Shown here piece by piece: positions 17,209 through 24,448 of a DNA stretch of 32,753 nt (its first letter is position 1; each line of letters opens with the position of its first letter). Both the position numbers and the translations under genes were made by a program. Source of the stretch: a virus; IMG/VR virus record IMGVR_UViG_3300013111_000333, positions 1 through 32,753 of that record; one strand, 5' to 3'. A model generated the notes under the pieces. It was given only the letters and a program-made list of their open reading frames with translations, had not been told where the DNA came from and made no database searches.

Positions 17209-17513
17209 TTGTCCATCCTTGTTTTTAGATTTTTTTCCTTAACTCTGGACATTGCCTTAGAAAACGCGGCACTCAGAAGCCATGTTCCAAACGACATTGT
17301 TTGAAATAATCGAAGAATTGATGACAAATTGTGACCTGTGGCATCAAAACACAAGATGGCGCAATAAAATATTACTCCGCCAAAATGTCCCAAAAAGAAA
17401 CTTATATAAATCCATTTTACCTTTGGTTTGGATACATAAATCATATATAGAGATGCGAGGGAAAAAATTACAGACATGGTAAGAACCATTATTTGTGTAA
17501 TCCAAGTTTCCAT
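17166..17513 (-). CDS. Small membrane protein, holin-like
   Basis: The 115-residue protein has three likely membrane helices: about residues 5-27 (TQIMVLTMSVIFSLASLYMI), 33-54 (VKWIYISFFLGHFGGVIFYC) and 68-88 (LRLFQTMSFGTWLLSAAFSK). A basic tail follows. Size, three-helix layout and charged tail suit a class I holin, but the sequence is not diagnostic, and no endolysin is found beside it. Its last 43 bases overlap the next gene in another frame, so the pair is translationally linked. AGGAG lies seven bases before the ATG. Confidence 0.5.
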   Translation of the reverse strand: METWITQIMVLTMSVIFSLASLYMIYVSKPKVKWIYISFFLGHFGGVIFYCAILCFDATGHNLSSILRLFQTMSFGTWLLSAAFSKAMSRVKEKNLKTRMDKCLLKLSQYSSQSD

Positions 17514-17523
17514 GCTCCGTCTC

Positions 17524-17721
17524 CTAGATTTCTATCATATCCCCAACACTCACATCTTTATCTTTTTTGTTTCTAGGAACTGATAGACCATTTCCGTCTA
17601 CTAAAACAACGATGCACGAGGGCTTTACAATAAGAACCTTATATTTTTTTTTGGGTTTCGGAGATGCCTTAGTTTTAGAGGTATACGTCCGTTTCCCTTT
17701 TTTACTATCAGTATCAGTCAT
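17524..17721 (-). CDS. Small basic protein (65 aa), unknown
   Basis: The longer frame beginning at 17763 starts inside the terminator stem. The ATG at 17721 has GGAGG eight bases before it, so it is the likely start. The N-terminal half is strongly basic and disordered-looking (SKKGKRTYTSKTKASPKPKK). The second half reads as a small beta-barrel (YKVLIVKPSCIVVLVDGNGL, then DVSVGDMIEI), reminiscent of nucleic-acid-binding SH3-like folds. I do not recognise the family. It could be a regulator or an internal particle protein. Confidence 0.6.
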   Translation of the reverse strand: MTDTDSKKGKRTYTSKTKASPKPKKKYKVLIVKPSCIVVLVDGNGLSVPRNKKDKDVSVGDMIEI

Positions 17722-17750
17722 TTTCCATTCCTCCACAACACTATGTTGAA

Positions 17751-17790
17751 TAAAAAGCCCCATATCTATAATGTAAATTGGGGCTTTTAT
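17751..17790 (-). terminator. Terminator after the major tail gene
   Basis: TAAAAAGCCCCA pairs with TGGGGCTTTTA around a loop of about 16 bases. On the minus strand the stem ends in CTTTTTATT. Only about 30 bases separate it from the next ATG, leaving little room for a promoter. Confidence 0.85.
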
Positions 17791-17816
17791 TATCTCAATC
17801 TGGCATCTCTAACTTA

Positions 17817-18851
17817 CTAGCTTACAGTAAGTGTTACAGATGCATCATACGCCGGGGCTGAGGTAGGATAAACAGATATCAACGAATTCCCTGTGGCAAC
17901 CGTTGTAATAAGACCTGTATTAGCTCCAATAGTCGCTGTTGCTCCCGTAGCACTTGCAAATGTCAAGTCGGCTGGAGGAGGCGTAGACACGGAACCGTCA
18001 GAGTGAATAGCCTTTGCTACAACAGTATGAGTGGTAGGATGTGTCAATGCAATATCTCCGCCTACGATAGCCATAGCCACAACGGTATCATACCAGTTTG
18101 CCGAATCAATAACTCTCGTAATATAACCTAGTACATCCTGATTGGCACAAGAGCCAGATGTCGGAGTATAGGATAGTGCTCTGCCTGTCAGAGGCGTATT
18201 TGAAACACCGTCTGGGGTCATTGATAAAGCGAATGCTCCTGATAAAGATAGTTGAGGAATTGTGAACACAACCTTACCTACAACGTTGGTTGAGCTTTCG
18301 CTGTTAGCTAATTGAGCTTCTAATTCAACACGAACAATGTTAGGGATAATATTCGCATTGACGCTCACTTGACGAGCCGCCGAATCTAGGTTATAATAAC
18401 GAACACATACTACATCATTTTCACTACCACTAGCAGATGTAAAGTTACTTCCGCTGAATGTAACACGTTCTACAGTGGCATCACTGTGAGTAACCCATCC
18501 ATATACCGTCGTTACAGTATATGCAAGCGGTGTTCCAGTTACGGTACCAGTTCCACCTGCGCCAAGAGTAACATCTTCTTCAGAAAACACATTTACGCCT
18601 GTTCCCAGAGTTGCTCCCAATGTTTGAGCTAAGAAGTCAATATTAAACTGGGTATCGGTCAGAGTAAGGTTCATTTCCGGGCCATTGAATAAGATGTATT
18701 GAAGAGGATTTCCCTTTCCTCCCCTCACATCCGTATTAGATAATGTTACTTCTACAGATGAGTCCATTAGTGTTTTGGCCGTAGCTAATAGATTGTCGCT
18801 ATCATCATACATATACGCGTCCGCCACACTTGTCATAAAGTACTTTGCCAT
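17817..18851 (-). CDS. Major tail protein with C-terminal Ig-like domain
   Basis: The tail-tube subunit. The 344-residue, beta-rich protein opens with AKYFMTSVADAYMYDDSDNL and continues with DNLLATAKTLMDSSVEVTLS, a start often seen in major tail proteins of Gram-positive siphophages. The tube domain runs to about residue 255. The last 80 residues form a Big_2-type Ig-like domain (HTVVAKAIHSDGS... ATGATATIGANTGLITTVAT), which would decorate the outside of the tail. A strong AGGAGG precedes the ATG, and a terminator follows the stop, as for the capsid gene. Confidence 0.82.
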   Translation of the reverse strand: MAKYFMTSVADAYMYDDSDNLLATAKTLMDSSVEVTLSNTDVRGGKGNPLQYILFNGPEMNLTLTDTQFNIDFLAQTLGATLGTGVNVFSEEDVTLGAGGTGTVTGTPLAYTVTTVYGWVTHSDATVERVTFSGSNFTSASGSENDVVCVRYYNLDSAARQVSVNANIIPNIVRVELEAQLANSESSTNVVGKVVFTIPQLSLSGAFALSMTPDGVSNTPLTGRALSYTPTSGSCANQDVLGYITRVIDSANWYDTVVAMAIVGGDIALTHPTTHTVVAKAIHSDGSVSTPPPADLTFASATGATATIGANTGLITTVATGNSLISVYPTSAPAYDASVTLTVS

Positions 18852-18868
18852 ATTTATTCCTCCTAAAA

Positions 18869-19621
18869 TTAATGTGTGCCAACTGCACCGGACACACTTT
18901 GTTCAAATTCTTCATACTCAATCATATTAGATAGTCCGTCTTTGGATAAATCAGATAACCAATGTTTAACAGCATTTTTATCTTTGAATGTCACAAATCC
19001 GGACAACGATGCCGCCAAGTATATTTCATAATGTAATTTATGGTCAACTCGCTCGAGCATCTTTACGAACTTTCTAATCGTCAATTCATATATATCATTC
19101 ATAGGAATAGACGTAGCTATTGATAGAGATATCATTTGGTCTTCTATTCCAGATGGTTTATTTCCACTCATCTTTCTTCTAAGTCTATCTGCTTCTTCCA
19201 TAGAATCGCGAATAGCTTTTTGAACCGTATCGTCGGGGATAGTCAGACCGTTCTGGTTTATTATAATATCTCTAATTTCGTCAAATGATTTTGAGTCGAA
19301 TATTACGTCTCCTATTTTAAAATAGGGCTTATTCTTTTTATCCTTAAAATATTGTATTTCTTCATCTATCTTAAAAGCTATCTTAAGAAGACTGTCTAGA
19401 AAAAGCATATACATATTATCATCTGTCGATGCGTAGTATATATATTCCAAGTAAGACATTGAGATTATCTTTGCATCCGGAATGCTATTTTTGTCCAGCA
19501 GAATAACTTCGGCAACCGTAAGGAATTGAAGATATTGTCTCATCGTTACGGGATAAATAACCAATGTATCATAAGGAATAGGGTCATCATATATTATATA
19601 AACATCATAATTTTTCGACAT
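18869..19621 (-). CDS. Conserved tail-module protein, possible assembly chaperone
   Basis: This 250-residue helical protein precedes the major tail protein by 17 bases. Telling segments are YPVTMRQYLQFLTVAEVILL, IPDAKIISMSYLEYIYY and LTIRKFVKMLERVDHKLHYE followed by IYLAASLSGFVTF. I recall similar proteins in siphophages of Gram-positive gut bacteria, where they are usually unnamed or called tail chaperone-like. The ribosome site (TAGGTAAC) is weaker than those of its neighbours, which fits a non-structural protein made in small amounts. A different gene at 16726 also looks like a tail assembly chaperone, so the exact role is unsure. Confidence 0.45.
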   Translation of the reverse strand: MSKNYDVYIIYDDPIPYDTLVIYPVTMRQYLQFLTVAEVILLDKNSIPDAKIISMSYLEYIYYASTDDNMYMLFLDSLLKIAFKIDEEIQYFKDKKNKPYFKIGDVIFDSKSFDEIRDIIINQNGLTIPDDTVQKAIRDSMEEADRLRRKMSGNKPSGIEDQMISLSIATSIPMNDIYELTIRKFVKMLERVDHKLHYEIYLAASLSGFVTFKDKNAVKHWLSDLSKDGLSNMIEYEEFEQSVSGAVGTH

Positions 19622-19635
19622 GTTACCTACTTATA

Positions 19636-20190
19636 TTAGGACGACTTTGCTGATTTATTTCCTAATAAAATCCATTTTCCCCGAAACGGGATTTGACCAG
19701 ATGACTCCATTCTAGTAGCACTTGTTCCTATTTTATTCATGTGTAAACGGCCTATGGCCCCAAGGGTTTCGATAGCTGTACCATTAAAGACTTCAAGAAG
19801 TTGCTGTGTAATCGTATCAACACGAGTAGTATAATTCGACAGAGTATTGATTTTATAATGACTATAGGCCTCCATTAGAACAGTAATTGTATCTACAGTC
19901 CTATTATCGGGGAATATCCCGTATGGAGATATTCTCAATATGCATACTTCTCCCATTTGAGCATCTGGAGCACCTTCATCCATGAAAACTCGAAAATCAG
20001 ATGAACTACCTTCTCCATTCCATATAAGTTCGGCCTTTTCTGCTTGAGTCAGATTAGATTCGCTCCATGCATCAGGACTATCATATTTCAACAATTTCCA
20101 TATGAGTTCATTTTCGGATATAAGATGTTGGATGCATTGATATGAGTAATGAGGAAAATCTGTATAAAAGTTATAACCATATCTATCCAT
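19636..20190 (-). CDS. Probable tail completion/terminator protein
   Basis: This 184-residue protein sits between the head-closure-type gene and the major tail genes, the usual place of the protein that ends the tail tube and joins it to the head. A helical N-terminus (QCIQHLISENELIWKLLKYD) is followed by beta strands (EVCILRISPYGIFP, VDTITVLMEAY) and a helix (RVDTITQQLLEVF), a pattern seen in tail-terminator and gp10/gpU-type proteins. AGGAGG lies close before the ATG. The assignment is mainly positional. Confidence 0.5.
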   Translation of the reverse strand: MDRYGYNFYTDFPHYSYQCIQHLISENELIWKLLKYDSPDAWSESNLTQAEKAELIWNGEGSSSDFRVFMDEGAPDAQMGEVCILRISPYGIFPDNRTVDTITVLMEAYSHYKINTLSNYTTRVDTITQQLLEVFNGTAIETLGAIGRLHMNKIGTSATRMESSGQIPFRGKWILLGNKSAKSS

Positions 20191-20199
20191 GATGTCCTC

Positions 20200-21483
20200 C
20201 TACCATGCGCCTTTCAGCAACGTCGATATATCTTTTGTATAAATCCCGCTTGTAGCTCTGACCACAAGGCTTTCGGAGATATATTTCTCAATATTTTCTA
20301 ATGAGAAGTTATTTCCGTCAATAGACGAGAAAGAGTAATTAGCGCTAGGCACATTACCCGCTACAATAGCGAAAGAGAATGTATCAGCTTGAGTAACGTT
20401 GTTCTTTTCTAATGTAACATTATATGTCTGAGATGTCCCTTCAAGCAAGTAGTTTGTGTCAGGAGACACTACAATAACATATTCGCTGATAGGCGTTCCG
20501 TCACTTGTAACAACACATGTTGCATCTACGTCAGTATCCCCATCTAAGGATGCTGTCATAGTAATTGTTCCAGCATCTAAGACTGTAACCAGTCCTGTCG
20601 AAGAAACCGTGGCTTTTGCCTCATCATCTGAAGCCCAATTTACCGTTCTTGTCACAGTTTCGCCATTCAAAAATACAAACGCTTCTAACTGGAAAGTATC
20701 AGACACAGATGCCGCGATAGCTGTTTTATCTAGTGTAATAGAATAGGTTCGTTCCGTAGAATTAGCGTAACCGTCTGTGAGGTCATCTACTTCTTCATTT
20801 AATTGAACTACTCCCATAGTAAGTTTCAAAAGTCCTGTCGAACTAGCGACTAGGCTTTGAGGATTATTAAAGTTGTGTATACCGCCTCCGAAAACGGAAT
20901 ATGATGTCCAGTTATTCGTATTGCCAAATAAGAATCTCTCATTCGCTTTAATTAAATTTGTATTACTGTTTAACTGGGTTATTACTTGCAAGATACCTGA
21001 CGGATTTACTAACTTACTTCCAGAAGTACTATAATTTCTATTTTCTTGTATCACATAGTCCAACACACAGGGAATAGAATGTTTAGCCCCAAGCGAGTCT
21101 ATCCATCGAAGAGTATTATTACATCTTCTAACAACACATGTAGATGTAAGATTCGATAGTGCGCCAGTGCTTACTGTAACCCAATAATTAGAATCGAAAA
21201 TGAACAGTGCTCCTACCCGAATAGTTTTATCTATGTCGGCAAAAAGAAGCTTTTTCCAATCATCGCCCTGATTAGCTCCAGTCGTAGTATTGACAACGTG
21301 ATTTATTCTAACATCTAGGTTAGAATAAATTCCGGAAGCAAAAGATGTTTCTTCTTGTATTGTGTACCAGTCAGACGAGTTATAGAACTGGTCAGTTACT
21401 ATCTCTTGCATATCATTGTGATAATCTGCTTTAGGAGTAGCCGCTACTTCATCAATATAAACATTATAATATTTATATGTCAT
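20200..21483 (-). CDS. Head-closure protein with Ig-like (Big_2) domain
   Basis: I place the start at the second in-frame ATG, which has GGAG seven bases before it and lies two bases after the previous stop, giving 427 residues. The N-terminal half (to about 240) has segments such as DWYTIQEE and FIFDSNYWVTVS that fit head-closure or stopper proteins, which seal the connector. Residues about 245-330 form a bacterial Ig-like group 2 domain (YSITLDKTAIAAS... NWASDDEAKATVSSTGLVTV). A second beta-rich domain follows (about 335-425). Ig-like additions on phage particles often bind cell-surface sugars weakly. The stopper role is inferred from position. Confidence 0.65.
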   Translation of the reverse strand: MTYKYYNVYIDEVAATPKADYHNDMQEIVTDQFYNSSDWYTIQEETSFASGIYSNLDVRINHVVNTTTGANQGDDWKKLLFADIDKTIRVGALFIFDSNYWVTVSTGALSNLTSTCVVRRCNNTLRWIDSLGAKHSIPCVLDYVIQENRNYSTSGSKLVNPSGILQVITQLNSNTNLIKANERFLFGNTNNWTSYSVFGGGIHNFNNPQSLVASSTGLLKLTMGVVQLNEEVDDLTDGYANSTERTYSITLDKTAIAASVSDTFQLEAFVFLNGETVTRTVNWASDDEAKATVSSTGLVTVLDAGTITMTASLDGDTDVDATCVVTSDGTPISEYVIVVSPDTNYLLEGTSQTYNVTLEKNNVTQADTFSFAIVAGNVPSANYSFSSIDGNNFSLENIEKYISESLVVRATSGIYTKDISTLLKGAW

Positions 21484-21485
21484 AG

Positions 21486-21941
21486 TTATACTCCAAAATC
21501 GCCAGCAATCCAAGCTTCCCAGTCATTATTACCCCAAGAATAATCAACGAGAATCTGACTAAGTTTTTCTCTAACAATGGTTAGATATGAAGACTTTTCT
21601 CTTAAGTTCTGTCCCTCGGAATACGTTTTGAAATCTTTATCAGTTACATGTAGATTTATTTGTCTAATATCTTGAATTTCTTTTAATAACCATTGCTCCG
21701 TCATTAGCGTGGCTAGAACAGTTATATTTTCATCTGTCAAAGTTTCGGTGAATTCTCCTGTACTGTCATTTCTTGCAAGACTCTGGTCTGCAAAAGGCAC
21801 AAAGACTGGAACCGATAGGACTAAAAATCCCTCAAGATAAGTCTCCATATCAGTTGGGGATGTCGCATATAGAGCATCTATCTTCCAATCCTTCACCTGT
21901 ATTAAAAATCTGTCATAGATATCTGAATACGCTGTAGCCAA
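21486..21941 (-). CDS. Head-tail connector protein
   Basis: The 151-residue, mostly helical protein occupies the slot of the adaptor that binds beneath the portal (HK97 gp6 / SPP1 gp15 type). Features are an N-terminal helix (SDIYDRFLIQVKDWKIDALY), a short middle, and two C-terminal helices (TLMTEQWLLKEIQDIRQINL and LTIVREKLSQILVDYSWG). The start is TTG with AGGAGG seven bases upstream; no in-frame ATG is near. The stop is two bases before the next start. Position and helical pattern support the call; no decisive motif is visible. Confidence 0.65.
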   Translation of the reverse strand: MATAYSDIYDRFLIQVKDWKIDALYATSPTDMETYLEGFLVLSVPVFVPFADQSLARNDSTGEFTETLTDENITVLATLMTEQWLLKEIQDIRQINLHVTDKDFKTYSEGQNLREKSSYLTIVREKLSQILVDYSWGNNDWEAWIAGDFGV

Positions 21942-21969
21942 ATCGACACCTCCTAACTGTGACCGTTAT

Positions 21970-22587
21970 CTATTTATCATTTTCAATTAATTTATTATAA
22001 TCCTTAGTGTTCTCAGCCCGGGCAATAATATCTATTCCCGTAGCATTAGATATTTTATGAACAAGATTCATATCTACATCTGATTCATCTTTCACTAAAA
22101 GAGCTTCTACCAAATCAGCAATATGCCGTTGTTGTTTATCGTTGGCAGAATCAAAAATTTTCATTGCCGCATTTGTGTCTAAGGTCAGGACGTCAGATAT
22201 CTCGTCTTTAGTCAAAATTGAATCGTAGTGACCTAATAACCCATGTCTCCGAACAACATCCGGATTCGTAATATAAAATAGCCCACTTTCCGCAAAAGTA
22301 GGATGATTTTCGATTATCTCTACCAAATACTCATACATAATATGCTTGGTATCTCCCAGTTTAGGAAAGCGAAATACTTTCTTATTGGGCGAATGCCTAG
22401 ATGTAGATAGATTCAAGGGATTTGGGCAGAGGCTCATTACCTCTATATATTCATCTGGTCGAATATGACGAGATGTCCCTGTCCCCTCAGCTTGTTCTGC
22501 CAAGAGTGCTTTCAAACGCTCGTTTTCTTTCCGTACCTCTGCTATAGGTTGTTTTTTTGTCTTGGCTGTCGTGCTTTTGGTAGTCAT
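21970..22587 (-). CDS. Conserved head-module protein (205 aa), unknown function
   Basis: The first gene after the capsid terminator. The N-terminus is basic and helical (KQPIAEVRKENERLKALLAE, likely a short coiled coil). The body contains short conserved-looking pieces such as RPDEYIEVMSLCPNPLNLST and FRFPKLGDTKHIMYEYLVEI. Proteins of this size and place are common in Gram-positive siphophages, between capsid and connectors, but I cannot give a role. AGAGGAG lies three bases before the ATG, which is close. Confidence 0.6.
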   Translation of the reverse strand: MTTKSTTAKTKKQPIAEVRKENERLKALLAEQAEGTGTSRHIRPDEYIEVMSLCPNPLNLSTSRHSPNKKVFRFPKLGDTKHIMYEYLVEIIENHPTFAESGLFYITNPDVVRRHGLLGHYDSILTKDEISDVLTLDTNAAMKIFDSANDKQQRHIADLVEALLVKDESDVDMNLVHKISNATGIDIIARAENTKDYNKLIENDK

Positions 22588-22618
22588 TTTCTCCTCTAAA
22601 AATAATATACTATTTTAT

Positions 22619-22650
22619 AAATAGGGGCCATATTTCTACAGCCCCTATTT
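22619..22650 (-). terminator. Terminator after the major capsid gene
   Basis: AAATAGGGGC pairs with GCCCCTATTT around a 12-base loop, and the minus-strand tail reads TTTATAAAAT. It lies 26 bases after the capsid stop. The weak T run suggests partial termination. Confidence 0.75.
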
Positions 22651-22676
22651 TCTTAATAAATCTACGAAATATCAGT

Positions 22677-23792
22677 TTACGAAAGGTCAATCATTGCCGC
22701 GAGAGAGTTAGTAGCAACCCCTACGCCCCAAGCTTTATAAAGTGTTGAAACCTGAGTCAGATTGGCATTGTCGAAAGCTCCGCTGGTATTAGCCATAGTG
22801 CTACCTTCTAATACGAGCTTGATTAGTTTATCGTTACCGGGAGCAACAATCCATAGAGACGTATCGCTAATTGAAACAGCGAATTCCGTACTCCAGTCTG
22901 CGACCTGAGGAAGAGCGATTGCATCGTATCCAAATACATTCTTTAGATAGCCAACTTTGACATAATCGCTGGTAACATCGTATCGATAGTTAGCGTCATC
23001 AGGAAGAACGGATTGTAATGCCCGTTGCGTACCCAAAAGAACAGGTTTAGAATTGCCCCATGCCTGTACTTTTTGAGCAAGTCGAACGAAGTCATCTTTT
23101 GACCATCCCGAAACTTTTAATTGAGTATCTCCTGCGGTAGCAGTAAGAGCGGCCATGGCTGTAGCAAAAGCATTATATGCGTCAAGAGAAACCTGACTTT
23201 CGATACTTCGAATAGCTTTAGCTGTGAATGATGCCAGAGATTCCATTCCTGCCAGTACTTTGTATAAAGAAACAGCGACGGTTAGTTCGCGAAGTTCTGG
23301 AAGAATAGTAACTTGACCACGGAACTGCTTACGGATTTCCGACTGTCTCATACCTCGACCGGCTTTAGAAACCACGAATAAGTCACGAGGTTCGATATCA
23401 AATGCGGCTGAATCTCCATAACCAATGCTTCGAACGTCAGTATAGTATCCGATAGTATCAATCAGTGTATCGGGAAGTACTGCGTCAATAAGCTGGTTTA
23501 CAACAGCAAAAGAAGCCCACTTTAAGGTTGGGTGAGATGCCCATGCTTGAAGCGGGAATTCGGAAATATCCTTAATCCCTGCCACACGAAGAATCTCTGC
23601 TCGAAGAGCCGTGTTCAACTGTTTTTCTTTTTCAGAAAACGAAACTCTTTCACCATCAGCATTTGTTGTCTCATAATCGAAATTTTTATCAGTATTCTCA
23701 GAGCGGTACTGGTTCCAATAATCTTGGAACATTACATACAGTTTATCGTTACCCGCCGCGAAATTAGCTACCGAAATAGGTAATCTTTTCAT
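22677..23792 (-). CDS. Major capsid protein (HK97 fold)
   Basis: The 371-residue protein has the size and order of HK97-type shell proteins. An N-terminal charged region (about 1-80) precedes a body with the features of the fold: a long-helix region around residues 180-215 (SLASFTAKAIRSIESQVSLD), the P-domain segment GWSKDDFVRLAQKVQ, the A-domain segment KPVLLGTQRALQSVLPDD, and a C-terminal strand region ending KAWGVGVATNSLAAMIDLS. The protease upstream suggests its N-terminus is trimmed during maturation. TAGGAGG lies six bases before the ATG, and a terminator follows the stop, as expected for the most abundant protein of the particle. Confidence 0.88.
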   Translation of the reverse strand: MKRLPISVANFAAGNDKLYVMFQDYWNQYRSENTDKNFDYETTNADGERVSFSEKEKQLNTALRAEILRVAGIKDISEFPLQAWASHPTLKWASFAVVNQLIDAVLPDTLIDTIGYYTDVRSIGYGDSAAFDIEPRDLFVVSKAGRGMRQSEIRKQFRGQVTILPELRELTVAVSLYKVLAGMESLASFTAKAIRSIESQVSLDAYNAFATAMAALTATAGDTQLKVSGWSKDDFVRLAQKVQAWGNSKPVLLGTQRALQSVLPDDANYRYDVTSDYVKVGYLKNVFGYDAIALPQVADWSTEFAVSISDTSLWIVAPGNDKLIKLVLEGSTMANTSGAFDNANLTQVSTLYKAWGVGVATNSLAAMIDLS

Positions 23793-23848
23793 ATTATAGT
23801 CCTCCTAAAAATTATTTATTGAGTTATATCAGTGTAGAATATTACTGC

Positions 23849-24388
23849 TTATCTAAGGGCTAAGCATTCCATGCGATAAGCCGTAATTCTTTGCGTCCCA
23901 ATGCTTCCTAAGCCAATCGAGATACTAGTAGTAGTCATCAAACGGAAAGACACTACGTTAGCTGTTTGAGTTGCTCCCCAAGTAAGCTGGAAGTCTCCGT
24001 TCGTAGCATTCACAAACGTGTTTGTTGATTTTGTTCCTGTAACTGCGTCAGCAGAAAAAGTAACAATGTCGCCAACCTGAATCTTGAATGCGCTTACAAT
24101 GTCGCCAATAGCGTGTTGTAAGTTACGTGGGTCTGGGTCTAATCCACGATATTTGTCAGCAGTGTTTACTACTTCGGGTTCGTAAATCATCCATAAATCT
24201 TCCAAACCGGGGGCAGAGGTTGCGGGCGCGGTGGCAACCCAAACTTCACTCTCTCCAGCGGTGCTAGACATAGTTTCTAATCTAGCAACGAAACCGTTTT
24301 CTAGTGCTGTAGCGGAAACAACAGGTCGATTATATGCATCTACGTTTTGAGCCGCGATTTTATCCGGTACAATTAATCCATAAGCCAT
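23849..24388 (-). CDS. Probable capsid decoration protein
   Basis: The 179-residue protein lies between the protease and the major capsid gene, the position of head-decoration or stabilising proteins such as lambda gpD. It is rich in Ala, Thr and Val, has no long helices, and reads as alternating beta strands (for example QVGDIVTFSADAVTGTKSTN and SISIGLGSIGTQRITAYRM). No transmembrane segment or catalytic motif is visible. A strong AGGAGG precedes the ATG, consistent with a highly made structural protein. The function is from context; a capsid-associated protein of another kind is possible. Confidence 0.6.
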   Translation of the reverse strand: MAYGLIVPDKIAAQNVDAYNRPVVSATALENGFVARLETMSSTAGESEVWVATAPATSAPGLEDLWMIYEPEVVNTADKYRGLDPDPRNLQHAIGDIVSAFKIQVGDIVTFSADAVTGTKSTNTFVNATNGDFQLTWGATQTANVVSFRLMTTTSISIGLGSIGTQRITAYRMECLALR

Positions 24389-24406
24389 GGTAAATCCTCC
24401 TAAAAT

Positions 24407-24424
24407 TTGTTAATTCTTTAACAA
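24407..24424 (-). promoter_or_regulatory. AT-rich hairpin just upstream of the decoration gene
   Basis: TTGTTAA-(4)-TTAACAA forms a perfect 7-bp stem in the 60-base gap between the protease stop and the next gene, close to the TTTAGGAGG ribosome site. It could be a weak terminator or a translational control element. Confidence 0.35.
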
Positions 24425-24448
24425 TTATCTATTATTTTTTTATTAAAC

